Origin: Rutidosis leptorrhynchoides | Lineage: Eukaryota > Streptophyta > Magnoliopsida > Asterales > Asteraceae | NCBI RefSeq assembly: GCF_046630445.1 | Contig: NC_092338.1 | Coordinates: 16,344,001-16,408,000, forward strand | Direction of reading: 5' to 3' | DNA: 64,000 nucleotides | Shown: piece by piece, positions 34,404 through 46,200 of the stretch | How the letters are laid out: every line of letters starts with the position of its first letter | Numbering within the stretch: the stretch's first letter is position 1 | Program-made: the position numbers and the translations under genes | The notes under the pieces: model-generated | Seen by the model: the letters and a program-made list of their open reading frames with translations, nothing else | Told to the model about the DNA's origin: nothing | Databases searched by the model: none

Positions 34404-35871
34404 TCACTGAATATCCTATTAGTTTTTAAAAGGAAAGAAAAATTATATAAGTTATCCAATTAATAGACTTTTCTGATTTTGCCCACGTTTTGAATAGCCA
34501 AAAGATGTAGCAGAGGGGCAGGATTCGTTTGGTCTCAATATAATTGAGTACTGTTTGGCTCCAATAACCCGGTCCACGTACAAATCCAACTATTACTACG
34601 AACCAGAAAATTTTGATGTCTATCAATTTAACCACTTAAAATAAATTTTCGTAATTTAAAGAAATTTAGATAAGAAGTAGAATAAAAATCTATGTCCTAA
34701 AACTAGAATGTCGAGAAATAAGAAAGAAAAAGAGCGCGTCGAAAAAGGTCGAAAAAGAAAAGGGTTGAAAAATAAAAGGCGTCGAAAAATAAGAAAGAAA
34801 AAGAGTGACTATAAAACTTTAAAACACTCGACTAATCCAACCTTATTACTATCACTAACTTAAAATTAAAATTGCAAATTGAGATTACTAATTGGAGTGA
34901 TAATTGATACATAGGTAAAAGGCGTCGAAAAATAAAAATAAGAAAGTAGCGTGTCAAAACTTAAAAAAGAACTAAAAACTAAAAAAGTTAAAAGTTGTGT
35001 CTAAAAATATTAAAGCTTACAAGTAAAACTATATCCCAAATGGCAATATCTTAAAAGGTACTAAAACTTAAAAAGACGTCGCAAAATTCTAAAGCACCTA
35101 AATCTTAGTCTAAAGAAAAAGCACTTAAGGGATTTTACGGCAAAGCCTAAAAATCTAGAAATAAAAATAACTATGGCAAAAACTAAGTCTTAAAACTAAA
35201 TACGAACGAAAAATACAAAAAATTACGCTAAAACAATTAAAAAGGGACAAAATATAAAAAATATACTAAAAGTTGTAAAAAGTACAATTTCCTATAAAAA
35301 TATTATTTTTATATTATTTATTTTATAAAAGTATTAATTTTATAAATTATTTAAACTAATTAACCTAAATACATAAATTAATTAAAATCTAAACTAACTA
35401 ATTAAATATTAAAAACCTTTTTAGGGTTTTAAATTAATAATAATAAATAATACCCTTAATAAATGCTGAATTAGGGTAAACTGTGGCGTGTCAGACGATC
35501 TCATGCGATCGCATGAGTTTATGCCTTCGGGCTCATGCGATCGCATGAGCTTGGATTTTGGGCCAGATTACGGGCTGTAACAGTACTGGGCTCGAGTATT
35601 TTTTTTTTTTTTCTGTTTTAAATATTTATATAATACAATTACAAAATATTTAAATAAAATTTATATTTTTACAAACTAAAATAAAAATAAAAAAACTTTA
35701 TAAAACTTATATATTTAACAAAATCTTAAAAATATTTATATTTTTGTTTTCTTTTAATATTTTTGAATTTTTAAAACGTATTTTTACAAAAGCGTATTTT
35801 AATAAAAGTAAACTAAAAATAAAAATCTTTTTTTTATATTAGCGTTGCGCTTCCGGCGTTTAAGCAGAAAT
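34404..35871 (-). other. Athila-1 5' leader with twin palindrome
   Basis: 1.5 kb between primer site and gag ATG with no ORF, very A-rich on the plus strand. Near 34735-34960 short repeats of gtcgaaaaa type occur. CATGCGATCGCATG is at 35502-35515 and 35534-35547, 32 bp apart, preceded on the sense strand by TATATAAATA (about 35622-35632) and a purine/pyrimidine run. The leader pair has its own spacer sequence. Confidence 0.7.
35502..35547. promoter_or_regulatory. Twin palindrome CATGCGATCGCATG, leader copy
   Basis: Two perfect palindromes with starts 32 bp apart, about 325 bases downstream of the primer site on the sense strand. This is where retroviral dimerisation and packaging signals usually sit. 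Role unknown. Confidence 0.9.
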
Positions 35872-35891
35872 TGTCCCCGGCAGCGGCGCCA
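35872..35891 (-). other. Primer binding site of Athila-1 (tRNA-Asp type)
   Basis: The minus strand reads TGGCGCCGCTGCCGGGGACA, nine bases from the end of the 5' LTR. It sets the element's orientation. Confidence 0.88.
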
Positions 35892-35900
35892 AAAAATACT

Positions 35901-37269
35901 TGATGTGAGTAGAGGTGTATATGAAATAGCTTATATTTTACTAGGAAAAACTATTAAATACGATACAATTTTACACAAGATATTTATTTATTTATAGAAT
36001 GGATATACTTAAACCTTGCTACAACACTTATAGGCAGTGTACCTAATCGTACAGTAGTGTAGTTTTTAGTAAGTCCGGTTCGTTCCACAGGGAAAAATCT
36101 TTAAACAAAGCTTAACGCTATATTAGTTTTAATTTATAAAAATACAAATATATATATAAGTAATATTATATAAAAAGGGGGTTTTTACCGTTTAATGACC
36201 GGTTTGTCGATTTTTAAAACTTTAGTCGCAGTTAAAACCTAATGTAAAATATTAAAAATAAATATAACTTAATTTAAAGCGTAAAGTAAATAACGATAAT
36301 GAAATTGCGATAAATAAAAGTGCGATAAAATAAACTTGCAATAATTAAAAAGTACGATAATTAAAAGTGCAATTAAATACAATAACACTAAATAAAAGTG
36401 CGATAATTAAAAGTGCAATTAAATATAAAATAAAGGAAATTAAATATGAAATAAAGGAATTATACTTATTTAAACTTCCGTAATCATGATGTTTGACGTG
36501 TTGATTTTAGTTTTATGCCCATGGGTTAATTGTCCTTTGTCCTGGATTATTTAATATGTCCGTCTGGTTTTTGTCCATAACAGTCCATCAGTCATAAATA
36601 TAAAGTGCAAGTGTCCTCATCAAATTATCCTTATATCCGAAGTTAAATATTCCAACTAATTGGGGACTTAAACTGTAACAAGGTTTTAATACTTTGTTTA
36701 ATAATTACACCAGGATATCGACTGTGTGTAACCCAAGGTTTTAATACTTTGTTATCAATTATGCCAAGTGTCCTTGTACATAATTTCACCCCTGTTTTAA
36801 TAATTTCATAGACTATTAATCCATTCCCGTGTCCGGTTAAATGAACGATTATTCGTACATATAAATATCCCGCCCATCGTGTCCGATCGAGTGTATATGG
36901 TTATTTATAGGGACGTCCAATTGTAAATCTTTATATTAAAATTAACAAACTATCATTTAGTTAAACAAATAAAAAGCCCATTAATAGCCCATAGTCTAAT
37001 TTCCACAAGTGTCGTTCTTTTGTCCAAACCCCAATTATGGTACAAAGCCCAATTACCCAAATTTAAATATTTTTAGCCCAACATCATGATTACTTCGGTA
37101 TTAAATAAGCATAATAATAACTTAGCTACGAGACATTAAATTAAAAAGGTTGAACATAACTTACAATGATTAAAAATAGCGTAGCGTTACACGGACATAA
37201 TTTCGACTTACACCCTTACAATATGCGCTAACATACCCTTATTATTAGAATTAAAATTAAAATTAAAAT

Positions 37270-37330
<61 letters not shown>

Positions 37331-37928
37331 GTTTAGATAGAGAGATTGATATATGGATATATGATGCACCAAAGCTCGATTTTATTGGCATGTGGGCTGG
37401 AAAAGAGCCTCATGCGATCGCATGAGCTTTACCCTTCAGGCTCATGCGATCGCATGGCCAGCTGGGAGACTCAAAAGTCTACAAAAACGTGGGCTGCTTA
37501 TTTATTTATTATATAATATAATATATATAATTAAATTTAATTATATATATATATATTATATTATATTCTTGTACTCCGTTGATTTGTAATTTTTAGTCCG
37601 TTGCGTCGAGCGTTGAGAGTTGACTCTGGTCCCGGTTCCGGATTTTTGAACGTCCTTGCGTACAATTTAATATCTTGTACTTTGCGTTTTGAATCTTGTA
37701 CTCTTGTAATTCTGAGACGTTTCTTATCAATAATTGGAACCTCTTTGATTGTACTTTGTACTTTTGAGCTTTTTGGTCGTTTGCGTTTTCAATTCGTCGA
37801 ATCTGTCTTTTGTCTTCACCTTTTATTATTTAAACGAATATCACTTGTAAATAGAACAATTGCAACTAAAAGCTTGTCTTTCTTGAGGAATAATGCTATG
37901 AAATATATGTTCGTTTTTAGCATTATCA
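35901..37928 (-). repeat. 5' LTR of Athila-1
   Basis: 2028 bp. It is longer than the 3' LTR because of an expanded (AT)n run at 37274-37329. It carries the twin palindrome at 37411-37424 and 37443-37456. The ORF at 37601-37969 is a chance frame. Confidence 0.93.
37411..37456. promoter_or_regulatory. Twin palindrome CATGCGATCGCATG, 5' LTR copy
   Basis: Same 32-bp spacing as in the other three pairs. On the sense strand it follows an AT-rich box (about 37500-37560) by 50-90 bases. Confidence 0.9.
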
Positions 37929-37933
37929 GACAT
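37929..37933. other. Target-site duplication GACAT (right)
   Basis: Matches 6677-6681; the copia third ORF resumes in frame directly after it. Confidence 0.95.
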
Positions 37934-38660
37934 ACCAACCCTACCCTTATCTTCTGGCACTGCTTCTAAGACTGAGGCACCAGTCACCATGGTTGGCCTA
38001 CATCAGGCTTTGACCAAGTTGACTAAGGAGTTTGATGACAAGCTCTCTGATGTGCAGTCTAAGATTAATAATCTTAACTTTAATAATAATTTTGTTTCAA
38101 AAGATGAGCTATTGGAGGTAAGGAGGTTGGTTGGGGATATGCAGGGGTTGTCTAGTGCAGGTGATTCAGGGTCTGTTGCAGAAATTAATCACAGGTTGGC
38201 TGAGCTGGAGAAAAAGATGGTTGGTGTTGATGAACTGAGACAATGCTTTACTGGGTTTGCTTCTGATATTTGTTCCCTCAAAAATCAACAAACTGAAATT
38301 TGGAAGGTCATATCTTCTCTGCCTTTAGATGATGTCAAAAAGGGGGAGAAAAGAAAGAGGTCAGATGATGCAGGTACAGGTACTGCAGATGCAGGTTTTG
38401 CAAGTGTTGAGGGGGAGCAATCAAAGAGAGCTCAAATTAAGGGGGAGCATCAGGTTGAGGGGGAGAATATAACTGATAGAGGTGTTAGTGATACTCAAAT
38501 GATTGGTGATGTTGGTGATATTCAGGGGAGTTCTGGTGTTGTTGTGGTTGCTGCTACTCAAAGAGCAGATGGTGATTTAAGGTCTCAGATGAACAAGAGA
38601 TCAGTTTACTGTCCAGATGTAAAACACAGCAGACAACTCCTTTCAGGGTGCAGTTTTTAA
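37934..38660 (+). pseudogene. Copia third ORF (env position), C-terminal half
   Basis: Continues the 6140-6681 frame (PTLPLSSGTASKTEAPVTMVG) to the TAA at 38658-38660. It contains a strongly heptad-like coiled coil (LTKLTKEFDDKLSDVQSKI; AEINHRLAELEKKM), then a hydrophilic tail with a KRKR basic motif. The intact ORF would have been about 420 codons. No membrane helix is visible. Four AGGGGGAG-type purine tracts lie inside its 3' half (38337, 38409, 38439, 38457). Confidence 0.65.
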
Positions 38661-38797
38661 AACACTTGCATAGCAAGCTGAGCATGTTGAAGAAAATTTC
38701 TCATATGAAGGGCAAGTGCAAGCTAATTTAAAGGGAGTATGCAAAGATGTTTGTTTAGGAGTACATGTTGTTTTGACATCATTAGATAGGGGGAGAT
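38337..38797 (+). other. Multiple polypurine tracts before the copia 3' LTR
   Basis: GGGGGAG occurs near 38342, 38411, 38441 and 38459 and finally at 38789-38795, directly before TGTTGGG. The last is the functional-position PPT. Repeated upstream PPTs are described for Sireviruses, which supports the lineage call. Confidence 0.75.
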
Positions 38798-39268
38798 TGT
38801 TGGGAAAAACAGAAATAATAATCTGATGAATCAAAAGTGTTTTGCAGATTTTAGAGTCTGAAGGTTTAGAGTCTGAAGTTGCAGACTCTGGAATTGCTGA
38901 AGTAAAAGTTTGAAGATTTCTTGAAGCAAAAGCCATAGAATATTCTGGAGATATGCTTGTTATTTAAGAAGATTTGTTTTGAAGATTTGATTTTATCTCC
39001 AGAATTTACTTCCTAGTTATTAGCAAATTTGGTTTGTTTTTAGTTTATCTTTTCCATAGTTATAGCTAAGTAGTTTTGGAAACCAAATCTCCAGATTTGG
39101 TTTTTATCTGTATAAATAGGGACGTATGGTTCATTTGATAGATGTACTTTTTCACGATTAATATCATTTGTCTTCTATTCTATAATCGTGTTCTCTCATT
39201 CTCTGTATTATTAATTCTTATTTATTGTTTGAGTGAGAGTCTGGTGTTCATAGATCAAATACTGTGAA

Positions 39269-39274
<6 letters not shown>
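38798..39274 (+). repeat. 3' LTR of the copia element
   Basis: 477 bp like the 5' LTR; five mismatches counted. Ends ACTAATA against the (AT)n target. Confidence 0.92.

Positions 39275-39347
<73 letters not shown>
39275..39347. repeat. (AT)n microsatellite, right half of the split target site
   Basis: Uninterrupted AT run following the copia element; unique sequence resumes at ttcgtggc. Confidence 0.8.
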
Positions 39348-39349
<2 letters not shown>

Positions 39350-39910
39350 GTGGCAAAAGGTTGTTTATAAACGGTAACTCATGCAAAAGGTTGTTTAGTA
39401 ACGGTAACTCAGACCGACTCATAATGAGTTGTTCATTGGAAGCATATCTATGACACTCAAGAACTACATTGATTGTAGCAGGGCTCGAACCCATGACAAT
39501 GTGCTATTTATGGTGAATTGCCTACACTTAGTGGCGAGTTTATGTGTATTGGTGTCATGATGTGTGGGGTCAAAGACCCCAAAACTTCGAATTTTTTTGA
39601 TAAAATTACATGGTGGTCCATGTGGTATGTTAAAAACATCAAACGGAGTTCAAAAGAATTTTTTAAACTTGAGGGCTCACTGTAGTATGCACTTGTTTCA
39701 TGGGGATATGGGGGGGGGGGGGGGGTTCCAATTCGCTAACAGGTATTATCTTTTCCGTTAAATTACATCATGTGCAATAAAGCTCAAGCTTGGCGTGGTT
39801 CGAGCCTACTGCCTAGCATATAAAGCTCGAGCTAGGCTGAAATAAGGAAGCTCGAAATCGACTCATTTATTTAATATTATTATTATTTAATTGTTATTTT
39901 ATTTAATTTC
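39348..39910. other. Intergenic DNA, no gene
   Basis: Unique-looking sequence with a short near-repeat (aaggttgttta...acggtaactca at about 39358 and 39387), a 15-G run (39711-39725) and AGCTCGAGCT-rich sequence at 39781-39860. That last stretch resembles the similar tract at 40960-41075 and may be one old repeat split by the solo LTR. Confidence 0.5.
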
Positions 39911-40876
39911 TGTTGGTCCCTTAATAACGACAGGAGTATTGTAGAGGGGGGTGAATACAATTACTTTTCAATTAACTAAACAGATAAACTCGATTATGTA
40001 TTCAAGCATGCAAATTAGATAGAGTCGCAGGTAATTTTCAACGGTTATTCTTTATTGATTGAATCACAAAGAATTATAACTATCCTTGGCGGAATGATAG
40101 TTGGTTGATACAGATTACCTAGATTATAGCTAAGAGGTAAACTAAAAGCTATTACACGTTTAGGACTCTAAATAATGAAACCCACACCACTAGTTGATAC
40201 AACAGTGAATACAACAATATATAGTAGTCCTATTGTCCGTGTAATTAATCTATTGTCCACTAGTACATTAGATGCCTTGTACTTGTGGGGACAATTGTGT
40301 CAGAAGGCGTGCTCTACTTCTTTCCTCTTAGGTAGCTATTTGCAGGAACACACCAATTCGGTTTGGCACTACCATTTGATTTAAACAAATGGAATGTTGT
40401 GTTCCCTAGGTATGAATAAAGTATAACACATGTCTGCACATGCGTTCCACTTCTGCATTCCCACGTGGTCTTGTAAGGTCACTTGTCAGCCGCCGACTCC
40501 TGTCCTTTTCTGTTCAATTTTGTCTTCGACTTCTGTTGAATAGTGCGTTGATGTATACCACTTTGGGAAACTACCATGCTTGTAATGGAGCATGGCTGTC
40601 TTGTGTTGTATGCTGCTATCCAGATCTACTGGTTCTTCATATGCTGAGTCACTTGATATTCTTAATTAGCTGAGTACTCATCCTGTGCTGATTCGAAGAA
40701 TACATTCTACCTTGTGCTGGTAGAACAGCCAGCATACTACACACTCGACATAGCTATATTAGCTGACTGTACATAAACAACATAAACAAACTTGTGCTGG
40801 CTGCTCATAACATTTTAGTGTAAATAAATTACAGTTTTGTCATAATTAAATCCTTAATTATTTTGGGGACTCAACA
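39911..40876. mobile_element. Solo LTR with TSD ATTTC
   Basis: 966 bp starting TGTTGGTCCC and ending GGGGACTCAACA (inverted ends), flanked by ATTTC at 39906-39910 and 40877-40881. No internal domain remains, so it is a product of LTR-LTR recombination. A GTAGAGGGGGGTGAATAC-type motif near its start is common in plant copia LTRs. TGTGCTG occurs three times (40684, 40713, 40793). Orientation is undetermined. Confidence 0.85.
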
Positions 40877-42279
40877 ATTTCGATATATAATACGATAATA
40901 ACTATTATGTAATTATTAATATATTATTAGACAAATTTATTAACTAATCTATGTAAATGAATAGCTCGTTTAGGCTAGCGAGCTTGTTGAGTTCGATATA
41001 TGAAGCTCGAGCTCGGGCTCGAACTCGCTTAAGCTCGACTCGAATCTCAGTTTTAATGAGTCCACTCGAGTAGCTCGGCTCATTTACACATCTACTTTAC
41101 TTTATGTATGTAAAATAAAAATATAGGTTAAAAATAAAGATTAAAACTGTAAAGTAAATAAAAATTACATTGTGATAGTTGCATTTCTTAAACCATATGT
41201 TTTTGATATGCGAACCGGATTATTAAATTGGGACGGAGAGAGTATGAATTTAACACCTTGTGCCTAAGTTTTTTATGAAAAGAAAAGAAATGCATAAAAG
41301 AGAAGAGAAGAGAAATAAATCTTTCCAAGTTGGAAAAATTGTAGGAGAGAAAATTAGGCGTAATTTTTCCCCCCTCTTTTTTCTTTTTCTCTCCTAAAAA
41401 ATATTCAGGAACAGACTTCTTTTCTTTTCCTTCTAAATAAAATTCTATTGTAAGTTACACGATACATAATTTGTGGGTAAAAACATTTAAAGAAAATTAA
41501 TAAATAAAAATGATAAGATAAGTAGCAGCACCTCTCGCTAGGTTAGCAGTGCTTGCTGCCGAGGGGAGTGTTGTATTGGACAACGACGGCGGTTGTTTTG
41601 TTACTTACAATTCCTTTACATGATCAATCTTATTCTCCTTTTGTTTTCTTCCAATTCGATGTCATCTATGTCTTTTATTACTGTACAATACAACATGCTC
41701 TACTTCAAAACTGCATGTAAAAATTTTGTTTTTGTTTAATTTAAATAAATGTAATATATTAGTTTTTCTTTTGTGTTAAAAAAAAAAGTTTGAGTGAATA
41801 TGTTTAGAAAATAAATATTTGAGAGCAATAAATGAAGATAAAATGAGTTTGATGATATTTATTATAGTAATTATTTTTTTTTAGTAAAATTATTTTGAGA
41901 CAAATTATAAATACTATAGTGAAAAAAAAAATGAGAGGGCAAAATAGTAGACTACTAATTATATTGTGTTACGAGTAATATATATGTATGTATGTATGTA
42001 TTTGATATATTTTTTAAGGCAAGTTAACTTTCTTTTATTAAGATGTAAGTTTTTTTTTTCTTTCTTAATATGAGAAATGATATTTCAACTCATTTGAGAA
42101 ATTCACTTATATTATTCATTGAAATTTTTAATGAAAAAACAGGTAATATATAATAAAAGTGGATTTATCGAAAAACAAGTAAATTTATCATCATATCTCA
42201 ACTTAAAACAATTCTAGCTAAACTAAACACATGATTTTTTGTGATATTTGACAAGTGAACTTTAAATCTACATTTTATT
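40877..42279. other. Intergenic AT-rich DNA, no gene
   Basis: AGCTCG-rich tract (about 40960-41075) reading into tcatttacacatcta, like the ends of old non-autonomous hAT-type elements. Then AT-rich sequence with a short GC-richer patch (41524-41600). I find no coding potential. Confidence 0.5.
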
Positions 42280-42874
<595 letters not shown>

Positions 42875-43273
42875 TTTCATACCTAGATGACTTTGATTTT
42901 TTTTTGAAAGATCAGCATTTTATTAAAAAAAAAAACAATATATCAAGGGTACATGTATAACAGAAGATACAGACAATAGGATACACGAACTAAGAAACCC
43001 AAAACTAAGGAACACGAAAACTATACTATACATTAATAAAAACCACGAGAGGCAATATAGGGGAAAGTCGTTGAAGATGTAACAGGGGAGCTAATATTTC
43101 AGGAAAAACCCTTTAACCTCCATCGCATTCAAAGTTGGGTTGATCACTTGTGACAACAAGCTGCGAAGAAAACGAATCACAGTGCTGGAAACTTCAGCGA
43201 CAAAGCAACTCGTAACTTCTCATTTGGACCCAACTAAGACTTTGATCGAGGCAAAGGGGTAAAAAAACCTGGA

Positions 43274-46200
43274 TTAGCCAATCCCTGTTTTTGGTGATGG
43301 GTTTACATCGAAAGCAAATGGGTAGGTAATCCATTGTAACCAATTTAAATTAAGCTTATTACCTCGGGAATTAATCCACTCGAAGCTTAAAGTTTGTATA
43401 TCCGCGATAATTTTAGGGGCACACGAAACTTTTTTGCCAAAGACAATATCATTGCGGTTTTTCCATATGTGATATCCCGTAATCCATATAATTGCTTGCC
43501 AAATGGACACTCCTGTAAAGGTTTTGACGTTAAGATTTTTTGCTAAAGCTAAATCCGTGAGGTTTGTTATCTTTAGATCATCAACTTTCCACCAATGGAG
43601 AATGCGGTTCCATATATCTTTAGCAAACTTGCAATGTAAAAGTAGGTGCTCGAGAGTTTCAATGGAATCATCGCAAACTGGACATCTAGTGGAGTGTAGG
43701 TCAATACCTCGAATGTCAAGTTCGGATCTAACAGGGAGACGATTTTGTTTTGCGCGCCATATGAAAATCCCTATTTTTTGAGGGATTAACTTGTTAACTT
43801 GCGTAGGAATCGGGTTTGAGAGATGTGCTGTTTCCAGTTCGGCTAAAAGGTTAACCAGGGACGAGACAGAAAAAGAATTATTAGCACTGTATTTCCACCT
43901 CCATGTGTCTACGCTATCACCTGAGAAAGAAAAGGATTTTAGCTGCACTTCCAGGTTTGCGAGTTCTGATTCAGCCCGCCATTTAGGCAAGCTGCTCCAG
44001 GCCCAATTAAAGATCGTGACACCGTCTTTTTTCGAAAATCTGCAGTCCACTGTTGCGTCTTTCCTCGATTCAAGCCTATATAACCTCGGATATTTTACTC
44101 TTAGAGGCTCTGAATCACACCATTTGTCGTCCCAGAATGCGGTCGAAGCACCATTCCCTAAACTTTAAAAAAAAGCATTAGAAGCATCACACCCTAGTTT
44201 GCTTAGGGTGTGTTCAACATATATGATATTAAACCAAGTTCGCCCAGAAAACTTTTTTAATTTAGACTCGGGCATTGGTGTATAACATCCTATCCCACCA
44301 TTTTTCCCGTATAGGCTTTTTATTACCCGAACCCAAAGAGAATTACCGTTATTATTAAGAAATTTTCACCACCATTTTATTAACAGGCCAAAATTTTTAT
44401 TTTTTAAAGAACCTACATTTAGCCCGCCCGAGTCATAAGGTAGAAGAATTTGCTTCCATTTTACCCATGCCATTTTTCAATTATCCGAAGACCCGCCCCA
44501 AAAAAAATCCCGACGCATACCTTCAAGGTCGTTAATGACACTAGAAGGAGCCTTGAAAAGTGAGAAATAATATAAGGGTAGGCTACTAAGTACGGACTTA
44601 ATTAAAGTAAGTCTACCTCCAAAGGATATTGTTTTCGCTTTCCAAGTGGCTAGTCTTTTTTTGAACTTGTTAAAAATTGGTTGCCAATGATGGCGTTGCT
44701 TAAGGTTAGCTCCAATTGGTAGTCCAAGATAGGAGAATGGGAAGCTACCTTCTTTACACCCGAACCACTTTGCAAGGAGGTTTAGTTCCGATTTTGTGGT
44801 ACAAATCCCATAAACACAACTTTTGCTAAGATTTATTTTTAAGCCCGAGAGTTCTTCAAAACAATTGAGTATTTTAAGAGTGTTCCTAACCTCTAATTTG
44901 TTCCATTTGCCAAAAATGATTGTATCATCCGCATATTGCAAATGAGAAACCACTACTTTATCGGATCCGATTTCAACACCTTTTACAACATTTTCTTTAA
45001 TTGCAAGATTTAAAAGATAATTTAGGCCTTCGCTTGCAAGAATAAAAAGGACGGAGAGAGTGGATCCCCTTGTCTAACACCCCTTTTTGGGAAAAATTGT
45101 TCACTAGGTGAGCCATTAACGAGTACGGAAATAGAAGTAGAGGTTAGACAAGAAAGGATCCATTTAATCCATTTTGCCCCAAAACCCATAAGTTTCATTA
45201 TGTCCGCTAAAAAATCCCAATCTATACAATCAAAGGCTTTTTCAAAATCTACCTTAAAAATAAAACTTTTTTCTTTTTTAGCTTTGAGTTCATCTACCGT
45301 TTCTAGGGCAATGAGGACTCCGTCAAGGATGTTCCTATCTTTTATAAAAGCGCTTTGTTCGTTACCAATTAAAGATGGAATGATTTTCCTAATTCGGTTA
45401 GCTAGGATTTTTGAAAGTATTTTATAGTAGCTCCCGATTAAGCTAATGGGTTGGTAATTTGCAAAGTTAAGAGGGTCGTTAACTTTAGGGATTAAAGTAA
45501 TAAAGGAAGCATTACAACCATTTGAGATGTTACCTGATTCCCAGAACCCGTTAAGTGCACACAAGAGATCGTCTTTGATGATATCCCAGAATTTGGTGTA
45601 GAATAAAATGTTGAAACCGTCGGGGCCCGGTGCTTTGTTTAGCCCGCAAGATTTGATTGCTTCTAGTGTTTCGGTTTCAGTAAACTTGGCTTCAAGGAGG
45701 TTAGCTTTCGGCTTTTCCAGACAGGGGCCAGACCAATTATTCAATTTAAATTTCTTACCCGTCGGTTTTTCGAACAAGGATTTAAAGTGGTTGTGAGCTT
45801 CTTTTTTGATATCGGAAGGGTTCGTGGACCAAATTCCAGGTATGTTAACACCATGAATATTGTTCTTATGTTGCCTTCGTTGAATGACCGAATGAAAAAA
45901 CTTGCTGTTTTCGTCACCTTCGAAAGCCCATTTGTAACGTGATTTTTGCTTCAACATTTCCATTTGTGTCTTTTCTTTTTGAAACAAACTTTCTCGATCT
46001 TTCATCCATTGTTGCCTCAGGTTTTCATCAAGGTTGGAGTTCTCTGCCTTTAATTCCCATTCACTGACTGTTTTTAAAAGATCATCAATCTCCACTTGTA
46101 ATTTACAGTGTGATGTGGAGTACCATTTCCGGAGTTTGAATTTAACGTTTTTCAATTTATCCCTGAAGATGCAATCCGGTTTAGTGATGTTAACATTCAC

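Larger units (their letters stand above)
6682..37928 (-). mobile_element. Athila-type Ty3/gypsy element 1 (minus strand)
   Basis: LTRs at 35901-37928 (5', 2028 bp) and 6682-8680 (3', 1999 bp). The tRNA-Asp-type primer site is on the minus strand at 35872-35891, and the perfect TSD is GACAT. On the minus strand it reads leader, gag, protease (split by Athila-2), RT-RNase H-integrase without a chromodomain, a zinc-knuckle ORF, a spliced env-position gene and a long 3' region. LTRs differ by about 1.4 % by eye, plus microsatellite length changes. RT motif MDDFSVFG, integrase and primer site all match the Athila/Calypso lineage. Gag-pol is ruined by stops, frameshifts and a small deletion, whereas the env-position ORF is intact. 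Confidence 0.93.
495..39274 (+). mobile_element. Ty1/copia LTR retrotransposon (Sirevirus-like), outer host of the nest
   Basis: The element has two 477-bp LTRs in direct orientation (495-971 and 38798-39274), an initiator-Met tRNA primer site (974-985), a gag-like ORF, a pol in the copia order PR-IN-RT-RH, a third ORF downstream of pol, and polypurine tracts before the 3' LTR. The native element is only about 7.5 kb. The other 31 kb is a nested Athila element inserted in the third ORF at 6681/37929. I count five LTR mismatches, about 1 %. Pol carries two nonsense codons and an altered integrase catalytic residue, so this copy is not autonomous. A third ORF and repeated PPTs are traits known for Sireviruses; the short LTR is less typical of them. 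Confidence 0.9.

Noticed and set aside
38643-38936. Minus-strand ORF over the copia 3' LTR start, with a relative at 406-633
   Set aside because: A frame through LTR sequence; the similarity comes from the LTR duplication.
39711-39725. 15-base G run as a G-quadruplex promoter element
   Set aside because: A lone homopolymer in intergenic DNA with no neighbouring gene; may be a length artefact.
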